Positions 51,771 to 64,000 of a DNA stretch of 64,000 nt are shown one piece after another. The translations under genes and the position numbers were made by a program. Each line of letters begins with the position of its first letter. Positions within the stretch are counted from its first letter, which is position 1. Below the pieces are notes generated by a model that was given only the letters and a program-made list of their open reading frames with translations, did no database searches and was not told where the DNA came from. The stretch is taken from assembly GCA_033002965.1 (NCBI GenBank), contig JAURVB010014715.1, forward strand, positions 43,455-107,454, written 5' to 3'. Source of the DNA: Piper betle. Taxonomy: Eukaryota; Streptophyta; Magnoliopsida; Piperales; Piperaceae.

Positions 51771-54602
51771 TTTTCTTTTTTATTTTTTGTTTATTTATGC
51801 TTTTTTAATTTTTAAAAAATGTTTTTGTAATTTTTATTTTATTTTCGGATGGCATTAGATTTTTTTTTCTATTTTATGGAGGGATTTAGGGTTGTCCCGG
51901 TCGTCGAGAGCTTTGTTTGGCTTAGGTTTAATTTATTTATTTGTAATGAAAAGGTTAAGAAATTAATGATGAATCAAATTTGTTGGATTGAATTAAAATA
52001 AATTAATAGTTTTAAAATTTTATCATACAAAATTATAAAATTTTTACCGGTCTTTTTATTATTTTTTTAAAAAATAAACAAAATTGAACATTTTAATTTT
52101 TGTGAAATTGGGAAGGGGGATAATTTTTTGATATTATTTAAAGAATTAAGCATAAATAATAGAAAAAAATTTTAGTAAAATAAAAATTACCATTAAACTT
52201 TAAAAAAAAAATTAACGGAGTTGAAGCTTGATACCGCCGTTGGGTTATGTGGTAGAACTTATTTTTTAAAAATTTTATTTATTTTATCTTTTAAAAAGGG
52301 ATATTTTAAATAATTAGAATTCTTTCCATTTTTTTTGATAATGAGACTTAATTTTCCTAATAGGTAATATCACAAAACCTCTTTTTTTAGGTTAAGAGGT
52401 TTTTATCTTTTTGGCATTCTTTGGCATTTTAAAAAAAAAGTTCAAATATCGATTCTTCTTAGCCTTTTAATCAGAAGAATGGTACGTCAGACTTGTCTTT
52501 TCTCCTTTTTTCCGTTGAAGACAAGAAGCAAAAACAGTCTTAAAGAGTTTAATGTTAATGACTTTTACATTAAACTTAAAGTAGCTTTTTTTATCAAAGT
52601 ATCTACTTTAATTTTCGTTAAACTTTTCAAATAAAGTTTTTGTAAATTGTGTATTGATGAAAAGTTTACTGCACTTACCTTTTGTATGCCTCCTTAAATA
52701 TAAAATAATTATTTTTTCCTAATAAAAAATTATAAATAAAACTAAAGATTAATGATATTTTTTACGAAGATAATTAATAATTTTAATAATTTAAATTAGT
52801 TATTTTCACCTGATATAAAAATAAGTCTAACTCTAATTTCTCGTAATTCGTAATTGCCATTAAATCAATAAAATTATCGATTTAGTACCAGAAAACATGA
52901 TTACCTAAAATAAATTACTATTTAATTTACCGTTTATTTTTCAAAGCAGCTATTTTTTATCGTTAATGGTAAAAGCATTCGTTTATTTACGGCGTTTCTT
53001 GTATTATTATTGTATAAATTAAGGCTGCAGCTTACACGCAGTCGTAAAAAATTCCTACCAACAATCTCAAGGGGTGGGGTTAAAGTAGCTGTCTGAGGTA
53101 TGAAATTTCAACAAACTATAATGACTGGGGAAATGATGGTTTTAGCTTTGATTTTATCATATTGGGGCCATTGAAAAATACCATTCACCTACCAGCTTTT
53201 TTTATTTGATTGATGAACTGATCACAAAAAAACCCACAAGATATTTGCTCCCTTTCTAAAATCATTGCTGATCATATCTAATATTGATGGTCTCAAAACT
53301 ATTATTTTCACCTTACAAGTTAACAAATTAGATTAAGAACATAAATTATGCCACTGGCAGCTCCCATGCTAGTTAATGAATTACAACCATAATATTGCTT
53401 CCCATTTACCCAAAACTTATTCCAAACTTTTATTTCTTGTTATATAATATATAGAACAAAAGATGACACATAATCCAAATATTATAGCCTACACAAGAGT
53501 GCGGCTATGAATGAAAAATTGGCCAAACTTAAGCAGAGATGCAACATGCCTTCAACTACTGAATCAAGTCATACAAAAACCCATTTGGAAAAGGTAAGAC
53601 TTGGGAGAGGATACATATGTAGTGGTGATCATACACATCTACATAGCCAAAATAGTTGAAGATCTTATTGTCATGAAATTATAGAATTATAAAAAGGAAG
53701 AACAGTTGGAGATTGTTGCAGCTCAAGAGAGGAAGCTGGTTACGTGTATCATCAAATATAATATCTCGATGTCATTTTCTGAAGGCAAGACATCACTATA
53801 GAAACGTCAAGCTTGCCCTCTTGATTATCAGTGCCGTGGTGGCCAGTTTTAGGTGATGTACGACGAGAGATGCAGAGAGAGGTAGGAGAGTTTGCACCTG
53901 CCATCTTGTATTATATATATAGAAGCTTGTCAGCCTCACTAGCAATCTTGGTTGGTGAAGACATGGCACTCAATTTTTTTAAGAAGAAAATCAAAACCCA
54001 TTTCATTTTTTAGTTAAGGGGGCCAATTCAATCAATGGTTCATTGATATATACACGCAAATAATATTTGTTTAATATATATAATCCTTATATTAATATGT
54101 TTTAACCACTTGATCAGTGTTTATACATACTGTATTGGCTTACTCATTCACGTGATGTCGATGTGGATGCAAACTCTACCGTCCATATAATATAAACATT
54201 AATATTGATATGCCATGAGTGCACGTCGATGATTAATTTTATATCATCAAAATCTACAATACCCAATGTTGAACATTAATTAATTTTTATAGGTTTGTAT
54301 CTGTTTGACTTGCACGTGTAGATACATCATTCTGTCCACATGAAAAAGCCCATTTGAAACAATGCCAAGTTCTTCCCATTTTCTTAAAGAAAAATGATAA
54401 AACTGATCATTCATGCATGAGGTTACTTTGGTTGGGTGTATTAACATACTAATTGATCGGATTGAGAAAGTATTATATGTTTGAAAAGACATTGACTTTG
54501 TGAGGAGAGCAATGAAAGTTTAAGACAATGCATTATTATGAGAGAATAATTATTATCAGCTACATGTAATACATTTATATAAGCTGACCTTAATAATAGC
54601 CA

Positions 54603-54700
54603 TTAGATTACAAGGATGATGAAGATGTTTTTGTGCCTAATAAGAAAATTAGGGCCATTAAATTTAGATGGGTGGATAGATTTGAAATTCGTAATGGGAG
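54603..54700 (-). pseudogene. Possible relic of a Copia-type gag N-terminus
   Basis: A minus-strand frame reads SIHPSKFNGPNFLIRHKNIF, which resembles the K(F/L)NG-NF-xW-K start of plant Copia gag proteins, with the usual Trp replaced by Arg and a stop soon after. It is one short block only; no adjoining retrotransposon sequence was recognised, so the call is tentative. Confidence 0.2.
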
Positions 54701-54962
54701 CATATGACACAACTGAGCTTTGCCGAGAGTTGGGTAGGCCCATGGGCTTTACAGTTTGCTTGCCATCAAATGGCCCATCATCTGATTGATGCTTGGAAAA
54801 AGAAAAGGTCATTATCAACCTTAGGACATGTCTTTGTTAAAAAGGATTTAGGGGTTGAAATCCCAGCCATTTCCACTAATTTCTAACCTTTTAATTTGGG
54901 TAGATATGTATGAAAATTGCCTTGTAAAAAAAATAATAAAGTTTGAAGAAAAAATTTAGAAA

Positions 54963-55262
54963 CACTACTACAAGAAAACAACAAATTTGTCAAGGAAGTT
55001 GTAGATTTGTTACAAAAAAAATTAATGTTATGGCTAAATTTTCTTTTAAATTTCATTCTTATCAGTAACAAATTATGTCGTCACTGATTTTCAATCATTT
55101 GTACCAAAATACAACTTTTTCTACTTCAAATCGAAGAGTTTCGAGCTTTGATTAGAGCTGTAACTAAAGCCGAATAATGAATCAAATCGAATTCGGTTAG
55201 ACCAATTTATTATTAATGCTTATATATGTTGTATAAAAAAACCCAACTTTTTTGTAGTATTG
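54963..55262. mobile_element. Short CACTA-like non-autonomous element (candidate)
   Basis: Starts CACTACTACAAGAAAACAAC and ends TTTTTTGTAGTATTG, the inverse of CAATACTACAAAAAA, so the ends match inverted at 13 of 15 positions. Subterminal motifs AAATTTGTCA, GATTTGTTAC and AGTAACAAATTATG suit the family. A 3-bp target duplication is not evident. Confidence 0.35.
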
Positions 55263-56755
55263 ACTATATTAGGAGGACTATTAATATTGGTTCTTGTAAT
55301 TACCACAGTATTATGTTTATAGATACTTTTGTTTAGAATTTATGCTATAAATAATACACTGAATATATGCTTTCAAATAAAGCATTCAATTATAAACCTT
55401 ACCCAAAAAAATTTTCTTGGTCATTGAAGATGAGTTGGATCCTAGCAAGGGATGTTGAATTTTGGATTAAACAATAAAATGAAATAAAATAAAAATTGAT
55501 TGATGGTGAATAGATAGGCAATCAATCAATGTATGTTGGACTATACTACAAGCAAACGTTACCATTCAACCAACTTCCATGACCGCCGCCTGAATAAGTT
55601 ATAACAATCCAAGACGCAAGAGTGGCAGAAAGCTAATAATAAATTAGTGTTAATTAATATATAATCATCAAGTTTAGAGCATGTTGTTATCTTAAACACA
55701 CATATAAGAAAAATGTAGCCATTATAATCAATCTTTGATCTTAAACAATGGTCATGGGCCATTGCATACCTAATGTTTAGTTAGAGATATTTAGCCCTCA
55801 TAATTAATCTTACGGGAATTTAACTTCCATTTAACCCCGTCAATTTGGTAACTAAACATGAATATAATTAAATTGAGACTTATTAAGGTGTTTATTGGGA
55901 AAGTTGAGTCGAATTTTACTTAGCTTAGTAGATTTTAATTGATAATGTCAAATTATACTGGCCTTATATATACCTCTTTTGGAAAAAAAGACATTGTGTA
56001 TATTATAATTTGTTATAAAATTGTATTATAAAATAAAATAATCATCATACTACAAATTTTATTTTTTATTCAAAATAATTTATTATCTTTTTTACTGAAT
56101 ATTTTATTTAAAATTTTAAGGGAATTTAACAAATAAGTGAGAATGTAATTTTTTATACAAATTATTATATTTTAAATCGAATCGAGCCGAATCAAACCTA
56201 AACCAAGCCCAACTTGTCTCAAATCAACATAAAGCCAAATTAAGCTCATCCAAGTTTAGAACCACCCCTAAATAGCTAAACTCATCAGACATAGGGGTGC
56301 TTGAATTATGTAAATTAAATTTATTTATGATATAGGAAAGTATACAAAAATATAATATTCTAATTATGACATCAAGGATTAAATTTACATTATCATGATA
56401 ATGCCTGCTTTGATTCATAAAGTTGATTAATCAATGAGCGATTTTTCTTCGAGCAATTATAGTCAAGAGTAGAAGGCCAAAAATAAACCAGTCAACTATC
56501 TCATTAATTGATGCTCGTGATCATTCATTGACTATTCAATTGTATTAAGGAGAAGATTTCGTGTATGTTGCCGTAGTTCCCATACTACAATAAATTGTTA
56601 TAGACTTATATTTGCTATCTTCATATGATATCAATCAACAATTCAGAAGCTATTTGAAGATGTTGTTCACAATATATATTTCAATTTATACTTTGTACAA
56701 AATTCGCCTGCTGAAGAAATACAAATGATGAAGAACAAAAATGCAATGACAAAGG

Positions 56756-57501
56756 CTATACTTGCAGAGGCTTTGGAGGGGCCATGGTCCTCTTCTTCCA
56801 AATGCTAATCTCCTTCTTTGGCTCGAAAGCCGTCATCCTCCCCACCCTACTTCCTCCCAGAGAAGTGGAACGGGGCACTGAGAAGCCATAGTCGATATCA
56901 TCGTCATCATTATTATTGTCATCATCATCATCATTATTATCCGCCTTCTCTTCATCAGAGAAATATCCCCGTTGTCGCCCAAGGGCGGCAGCTGGGCCAC
57001 CGCCTGCACCGAACCGCCAGTCGAAGTCGGAAAATGCCTCGCGCCCACTAGAGAACTTCCTAAGCTGACCCAAAGAAGGAGGCTCTCTACCATGGTTTGC
57101 TGCACCATTGAGAACCTCCTCTTTCATCTTCCTACCACTGATCTTCTTACTACTGAACAGCCTCCGCATGATAGAACCAGAGCTTCCATCGCCCTTCTGC
57201 TTCTCCAACTTCTCCAACTTCTTAGACTTGCTCTTGAACCCCTTCTTCCTGTGCTTGATCTGGCCAATGCACGAGACCTTGGGGGAGGTGGGCTCCTGGC
57301 AGTGGAAGCTCCCATTCCTCGTCGACTTCCCCTGGCCTCCACCGGAACGATCGATATGATTGGACCCGAAAACGCCTTGTTGTTGATATGGCTCTTGTGC
57401 TTCTCCCTGCCAGGGCTGTAGGGGTGGCTTGAGAAGGATATGGCAGCAGACTTGGGCAGAAAGGATAGGATGCCACTCTTTGTTCTTGGTGGCTTCTCCA
57501 T
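56756..57501 (-). CDS. Uncharacterised At1g76070-like (syringolide-induced protein 14-1-1-like) protein
   Basis: Intronless gene for a plant-specific protein of unknown biochemical function, about 248 residues. Start MEKPPRTKSGILSFLPKSAA at 57501. Family landmarks appear in order: FSGPIISIVPVEAR (about 44-57), EPTSPKVSCIGQIKHRKKG, RRLFSSKK, PSLGQLRKFSSGREAFSDFD, an Asp/Asn-rich acidic run, and the C-terminal block ISIWKKRTMAPPKPLQV. Homologues are named from Arabidopsis At1g76070 and a soybean elicitor-responsive gene. After VPVEAR at about 57330 the frame changes: a G-run at 57329-57332 (CCCC on the plus strand) is one base short, so literal translation from 57501 loses the conserved part. 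The downstream frame is open to 56756. The conserved halves on both sides make an assembly indel likelier than gene death. Confidence 0.8.
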
Positions 57502-59353
57502 GAAATAGAAGAAGAAGAGAAGAGATGGAGATGATCACAATCCACAAAGACGCAATTACTATTCGGAGAAGAGAAAGCTGGGAAGACAGAGATAATGAAA
57601 GGCTATGATAATGGAAATAGGGAGGGAGGAAATGAAGTAGATGGAGAGGAGAAAGAGAGGTTGGTCAAAAGATGTGTATTCGTAAGCAAAGGCTGGGCCA
57701 ACTTCTTTTGGACTATAACTTTGTCTTATTCTATGCTGTAATATTAATTAAATAATACTGCATATAAATAAACGGGTCTAATATGGACTGATTTCTTTTG
57801 ATGGTGTAGAGTATAATTGGTGGAGGTAGATGGATTATTGAGTTGATCTCGAATTACAAAGCAGAAAACTAATCATCATACAGAGATGCTAACTGTGGCT
57901 AATAATTGGGAAGGACCAAGTTTGGCAGGTCGATAAGGATTAAGGTGTTTTGGGTCGTCTAGCATGTAAAAAGTGGCCATGTCTACTGGACCAGAGTGGA
58001 TAATATAACATGTTTTTAAAAAGTAATATTGGAAATAACGAAAGTGAATATATTAAATAAAAGATAAAACAAAACTGGAGGTGGGTACAGATCCAACAAT
58101 TGATAATTAAATTTGAGGTTGGCTGTTTTTTACCAAATAAAAGTAAACCAAATTCGATCACAAGAACCTCATTCGGGCACAAATATTTGAACCACGATGG
58201 TGGTTAATTAGCCTAGAAAAACATTTGGAGCAGATGGTATTTGGCTGTTCGCATATAACTTTTTTCTTTTCAACACACATAAACGTAAAAACACAACTTC
58301 TACTAAGAACATATTTGTCACTTAAGTTTGGGAGTTAGGTGTACCAGCTACAGCAACGACAAGATCTACAACTAAAGTATATACGAATCTTAACAGGCTG
58401 TGAACACCGTCGGGTTGGTGCAATGTGAGCTGCAAAATCCCATGAACTATAACTATCCATCATACCTATTTTTAATATGGTAAGGTGAGTTAAATACCCG
58501 TGTTTTAATGACTAACATGCATTTTTCTTATCAACTTCGGATTAATGGCACATTTCGACCGAACCATATCCACTTTCCATGAACCACCGTCCTATATAGA
58601 TTAAATCAATATTAATCGCGTCTGACGTTCCTCACATAATTGGCGTCAAATCTGATCAACAAAATCAAGGACCGCAGGCAAACAGGATCACGAGGCCACA
58701 TTGCAATAACGGAAAAAAAATTTTTTGGTTGTTGACAAAATACAACTAACATGAGAGTAGAAGCCATGAAATGAAGACCCACAATTCATGCCCTGAATTA
58801 CGCTAGTTATATTTTGTAGAGCACATACATGAGGTCACCATACAATCACTTCAAGCACATTAAGCTCACTTTGTTTCAACAATGTTCATAGTCAGTGAAC
58901 GGTATTTTACAAGGGAAATGTCCCTAATAACATAAACTGCAAGTTATACTCGTACAAATCTGTTGATATCAAGCATCGACATGCCAGGAGCAGATGTAAA
59001 ATAAACCTCGCATAGCCTAACATTACCTGGTAACCACAAAAGTTTCTTGCAAGTACAATAATGGTAGGAACACTCTTTTACAATTCTCAGCTGTCTAAAC
59101 CGTCTGTTACGTGGTCAAATAACACACTTGCATAAATGTATGTTCATCTTGCAGTAAAATAAAGTCCGACACAAAACAAGTGGAATGTCTATTAACTTAC
59201 GCGTGAACAACATACATACCAACAGAGCACACTCAGCTTCCCTGGCAGAGGAATCAGTCTCGAATAGTTCCCATCTAACCAACCACACTGCGGTTCCAAA
59301 TAATTTAACTCTTCAAAATTACGAAGCTGATGTTACACTACTGTGTTCTGGCT
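57502..59353. other. Intergenic region upstream of the At1g76070-like gene and downstream of NRPB1
   Basis: The first about 200 bp after 57501 should hold the 5' leader and promoter of the minus-strand At1g76070-like gene. The part just below 59354 should hold the NRPB1 3' UTR. No further gene or repeat recognised. Confidence 0.5.
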
Positions 59354-62300
59354 TCATCGAGTATTTGTGTCATCCTTGCCACTGAACTGCGGAGTGTACT
59401 GGCTAGTGGATGATGGAGAGTAACCAGGTGCCGTGGGCGAGTAGCTCCCAGCACTAGGGCTAAAAGAAGGAAGAATTAACTTTCAATGTGAACTTAGAAA
59501 CATTAAACATTCGACTTGTGTTGTGTTTAAGAGCTGAACTCTACCTGTATTGTGGAGAGCCGGGACTGTAGTCTGGAGCTGTGCTTGAGTTGAATGGACT
59601 GCATAAAACAGTATAAATATTTCCATCTTTATTCAGTTTCTAAGAAAACAGGCACAAGGGGCAGTTTTGAGTAGGCTAATAATATTTTCCATATTTGTCA
59701 TGTGACAGAGAACACATAGTTTATTTATAGAACGAGTGGAAAAAATAAAGTTCAGCCATCAAAAAGACACTCACATAAAGGCTATTTAAACTGCCTCCAC
59801 ATTCTACATAACCTCCAAATTCTACCATGACAAAGATTAAGGACAAGACAATTACCTGCTGGGGCTGTAGCTAGGACTTGAAGGAGAATATGAAGGAGAA
59901 GTTGGAGAATATGATGGTGATGTTGGACTGTAACATAGTAGTCAAGAACTCATTTATTCGAACAAAAGCAGTTCATGATATGTATTATACATTCAGAATT
60001 GAAAACTTTATAGCATTTATATACCTGTAACTTGGTGAGGTTTGGTTGAATGGACTGGAAGGTGACAGCCGTGCACTGCTCGGGTGAGTAAGGAGTAGAC
60101 GGACTGTATTTTGCTGAAGAGGCATTATAGCTGGGAGAAGTAGGGCTGTAGCTGGGAGAAGTTGGGCTGTAACCAGGAGAAGTTGGGCTGTAGGCAGGTG
60201 AAGTTGGGCTGTAGGAAGGTGATGTTGGGCTGTAAGATGGTGAAGTTGGACTGTAAGAAGGCGAGGTTGGACTATAGGAGGGAGAGGTGGGACTGTAGGA
60301 AGGGGAAGTAGGACTGTAAGCAGGAGAAGTTGGACTATAAACAGGAGAAGTTGGGCTATAGACGGGAGAAGTTGGACTATAACTAGGTGAGGTGGGACTG
60401 TAGCTGGGAGAGGTAGGACTGTAACTTGGGGAGGTTGGACTGTAGCTAGGTGAAGTGGGACTGTAACTTGGAGAGGTAGGGGAGTAGGAAGGGCTGGTTG
60501 GAGAATACGAAGGACTTGTTGGAGAATATGCTGGACTTGTAGGGCTATAACCAGGAGAGCTGGGACTGTATGTGGGGGAAGTAGGACTATAACCAGGAGA
60601 GGTTGGGCTGTAACCAGGGGATGTAGGGCTGTATCCAGGCGAAGTGGGACTATACCCTGGAGATGAAGGACTATAACCCGGTGAAGAGGGACTGTACCCA
60701 GGGGAGGAAGTGGGAGAGAATGCCATCCCACCTACATATGGAGAAAATTGCGCATCTGATGAGATGGGAGAATACCGTCCCATTGGGCTCAGCATTGGTG
60801 ACATCATTCCTTCATGATATGGTGTCCCTGTAATCGGTGATCGAGAAGGAGTCATGCCAAAATCTAATCCTTCCATGTAACTAGGTAGCTGAAGCTCAAT
60901 TGCTTGCTGCAACATTTGATCATTTAGGTATAAAGCACAGTCCCCTGTGCCAATAGGTGCAAGCTGACCCAACATAATGTTTTCTGTCACACCCTTGAGA
61001 TGATCTGCTTCAGCATACAAAGCAGCATCAAGAAGAATATCGACAGTTTCCTCAAATGAGCATCTCATTAAAGGGCCTGTGTCATTTCTGTTGATTCCGT
61101 GACGAGTTATTGCCATTAAGTGACCCCTGTAAGTCATGGTATCACAAAGAATGGCCAGGTGTCTGTAGTTCACGTAAGATCCATCAAAAGAAATAACCAC
61201 ACGCAACTCATCTAACAAAGCTCGGCGAACAGCTTCAATTCCCAAGACTTCAATCACTTCAATCAAATGATTGCTGGTTGTTCTTTTTGCATCCACATCT
61301 TCATGGCACAAAACAGCCAACAAATTGACACCTTCTGTGTCCAGCATCCACTCCACCTCAGGCCTGAAACCCTCATTATCATCAAACTTGTTCACTTTAC
61401 CAGACTTAATAAACACTTTATTAATGTCTGGAATGCCGCGTAGGGCCATTTCTGTTAGCATATTACTTTCAATCTTCTTAAGAAAAACATCGTCTTCAGC
61501 TGACTCATCTTGCAGCTCCCCTTTTGGGGCTTCGTCATTCATAATGCGGATTCGTAGAATGAGTTTTTCTGCATTATCATCATTGAACATGCATGTTAAA
61601 TCATCATCAAACTCTTGCTTTATTTTGTCTGCAATGTCTACCATGCTCAGTTTCTTATCAACCATCATTTCACGATTGAGCTCTATGCGGAGCAACCAGG
61701 GAGAATACTTTTCAGGGGCTATATCTTCGTCGGGCATTTCATAATAGGCTGTGACAAAGTCGACATCTTCTTCAATTATTGTGTTCATAGGGTCAGGATC
61801 AAACCAGACTTCTGTTGCATGTGTTACACTACGCAAAGTCGTGTACTCAAGTGCACACTGAACACCTTTGGCCTTCTCTTTTGTCTTGCTTACATCAGGT
61901 TTCAGATAAACAGAAAGTGATGGCGTTTTAATCTTCTTAGCAACATTTATGATTTCTCTCAATCTTGGAACTCCAAGAGTAACATTCTTAGCACTAACAC
62001 CAGCATAGTGAAACGTGTTGAGAGTCATCTGTGTAGCAGGTTCGCCAATTGATTGAGCCGCCACACAACCAATCATTTCACCAGGAGCAACTAATGATTG
62101 TAGAAACCGTGCTTCTATCTCGCCAATGACCCATTCAAATGCTTCCTTAGTCAACCTGTATTCCTTCAATACACGTTTGCTAGCAAAGGTACTACGGAGA
62201 AGGATGTTAAAGAACAGTGTGGCATTTTTCTGTGCTTCCATGCTCATCAAATCATCCCCATGAACAACCTTCAATCTTTCTTGAAGCTTATCAATTGCTT

Positions 62301-64000
62301 CAACAATCTCCATTGGATGCATGTCTGATGGCCTTCGTAAGTCAACTTTAAATGTCTTTTGCGCGTTCCAGATTAATCTCTTCAGATTAACAGGCATAGG
62401 CCATGAGTTATCACCAGTTGTAGCAATTTCTGTCCCAAGCTGGTACCTATCACCTACTAATTTTGAAACTTCTGCATCAAAAACATTCCGGAATTCCCGA
62501 ATTGTTTTCAAATCCTCAACATGCTCAGGCAGCATGTAACTTGGATTCCAGTTCTCGTCATCAATTTCATACCTAAATACATTGTCAAACTCAGCTTTCT
62601 TCATTTTCAAAGAGTCCAGTTTCTGTGTCTCAATCCATACAGCATCCATGCCATCCTCCCCATAAAGAAATTGGATGACATCACCCAACGAATTTCTTAC
62701 TGTACCATCATACTTAACCATAATGTCCTCCATGGCCTTGACAAGCCGCCTTTGAATATAACCTGTTTCAGAAGTTTTGACAGCTGTATCTATAAGACCT
62801 TCCCTACCACCCATAGCATGAAAAAAGAATTCCTGCGGAGTCAATCCTCGGAGATATGAATTCTCAACAAATCCACGGCTTTCTGGTCCATTATCATCCT
62901 TGGTGAAATGAGGTAATGTTCTCTCAATAAATCCATAGGGAATTCGCTTGCCTTCAACATTCTGTTGTCCCACACAAGCAGTCATCTGTGAAATGTTAAT
63001 GAAACTTCCTTTGGATCCAGCCGTAACCATCGCTTTAAGATTGTTGCTCTCAGACAAGCTTTTCTGTGCACTGCTTCCCGCATCATCACGAGCCTTATTT
63101 AAGACCTGCAAATGAAAAAATGCACTAAAGGAGTAGCCCTTCAAAAAAGCTAAATAAAATAAAAACCACTTCAATTGTCCACACTTGGTTCACTCTATTT
63201 TCAAATGACTCCAGCATTGTACGTCCAGGTTCAGCCTCCAAACTCTTATCACGAGCAAGCCTTATAAGTTCCTTCACTTCGTTCTTTGCCTTTTGTATTG
63301 TTTCATTGATCTTTTCCATGGTTGCCTCATCTGCAATTGTGTCCCCAATACCAATGCTGAAACCATTTTGCAAAAGCCAGTAATTAACTAGCCACTGAGT
63401 ATGACCCAAGAACTTGCGAGCTGCATCCGGACCAACTTCTTCCCTGCAAAGTGCAAGAGAGTCATTTTACCAATGATAGTCAACAAATTCCGACCAAAAA
63501 AACAGAAACCCTACCTAAAGAGTATAAACTTTTCAAAGGAGAAGGACATCCGTGTATTTAAAGAATGTACCATATAACATGAATAAGACTGCCAGTTGAC
63601 GTTCCAAGTGTCTTCTTGCAAAGAGTACCAGAAAGAAGTTCCCCCTCTCAATACGAACTTGAGTGTCTCCAGGTGTTATGAAACCTGTTTCAGATTCAGC
63701 ATGCCAAGCAGATGTTCTTAAAAGATTGATCTGCTTCGGAATGATTAGATTAAAAACTTGCTTTCCAGTCCAAAGAGGCCTAGGCTTCAGAATGGCAGGA
63801 GCAGGAATTTTCCCATCAAAATCCTCCCACCACATTAGAATGTTCATGAACACATCCTGAGCAAGAATCATCAAGAAAAATAACTGATCAAAATTCATAA
63901 CTCTTTAAAGAGCACAAAATGGACATCCAACAATATACCAACCTTTTCTATAAAAGTATCTCTCTTAGTAATTTTACGGCAACCTAAAAGTGTATCCTGG
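59354..64000 (-). CDS. NRPB1: DNA-directed RNA polymerase II largest subunit, C-terminal two-thirds (partial)
   Basis: Catalytic subunit RPB1 of nuclear RNA polymerase II; the 5' part, including the clamp and the NADFDGD active site, lies beyond the window. Exons here: 63943-64000 (partial, begins at QDTLLGCRK), 63571-63856, 63185-63443, 60025-63105, 59856-59927, 59545-59598, 59354-59459. Seen: pore/funnel segment ([19 protein letters not shown]), bridge-helix region [20 protein letters not shown], trigger loop [19 protein letters not shown], the long jaw/cleft part, and the C-terminal domain. The CTD has about 27 consecutive YSPxSPx heptads (mostly YSPTSPS, with G/A/V/T at position 7), then degenerate repeats spread over three small exons ending in [18 protein letters not shown]. 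Two one-base anomalies break the frame: G5 instead of an expected G6 at 63641-63645, and an extra C at 60082-60084 (GGG on the plus strand) within the distal CTD. In each case conserved sequence resumes in the other frame and splice phases fit only the corrected frame. Confidence 0.96.

Larger units (their letters stand above)
51771..56755. other. Intergenic region between PLD and the At1g76070-like gene
   Basis: About 5 kb of AT-rich sequence with no supportable gene. A perfect 8-bp hairpin, ATTCTTCT/AGAAGAAT, lies at about 52453-52482. A possible retrotransposon gag relic and a CACTA-like MITE are listed separately. The part below 56756 includes the 3' UTR of the minus-strand neighbour. Confidence 0.5.

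Overview
This is a nuclear segment of a flowering plant. Every recognisable gene has spliced plant-type structure with GT-AG introns. Intergenic DNA is AT-rich, while several first exons are sharply GC-rich (kinesin exon 1, the phospholipase D first exon, the F-box first exon). That 5' GC gradient suggests a monocot, but this is an inference from composition and not a species call. There are no bacterial operons, CRISPR arrays or viral genes.

Layout: (1) 0.98-2.64 kb, plus strand: a decayed POLTERGEIST-like PP2C phosphatase pseudogene. (2) 4.86-14.41 kb, minus: a 24-exon kinesin-7 gene of the KIN-7C/D type with a C-terminal RING finger. (3) 14.4-36.8 kb: a gene-poor, repeat-rich stretch holding a 3.0-kb solo LTR with a perfect 5-bp target duplication, a second truncated LTR copy, two related terminal-inverted-repeat elements on either side of an (AT)n tract, a CACTA-like end, and a six-unit tandem array of about 350 bp per unit. 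(4) 37.0-39.9 kb, plus: a gene for a Tudor-like/AT-hook protein. (5) 43.8-45.1 kb, plus: an F-box/leucine-rich-repeat gene, tail to tail with (6) 45.5-51.7 kb, minus: a complete 10-exon phospholipase D delta gene with both HKD motifs and one GC-AG intron. (7) 56.8-57.5 kb, minus: an intronless gene of the uncharacterised At1g76070 family. (8) 59.4-64.0 kb, minus: the 3' two-thirds of NRPB1, the largest subunit of RNA polymerase II, including its heptad tail; its 5' part lies beyond the window.

The genes are unrelated neighbours; there is no pathway cluster. The most striking cross-cutting observation is that four otherwise well conserved genes (kinesin, the Tudor/AT-hook gene, the At1g76070-like gene and the essential NRPB1) carry in total seven single-base length changes, nearly all in homopolymer runs, with conserved protein continuing in another frame. 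This looks more like residual assembly indels than biology, except for the PP2C locus, which also has in-frame stops and lost metal-binding residues and is a genuine pseudogene. The most unusual structures in the non-coding part are the (AT)n-embedded TIR elements and the hairpin-containing tandem array just upstream of the Tudor/AT-hook gene.
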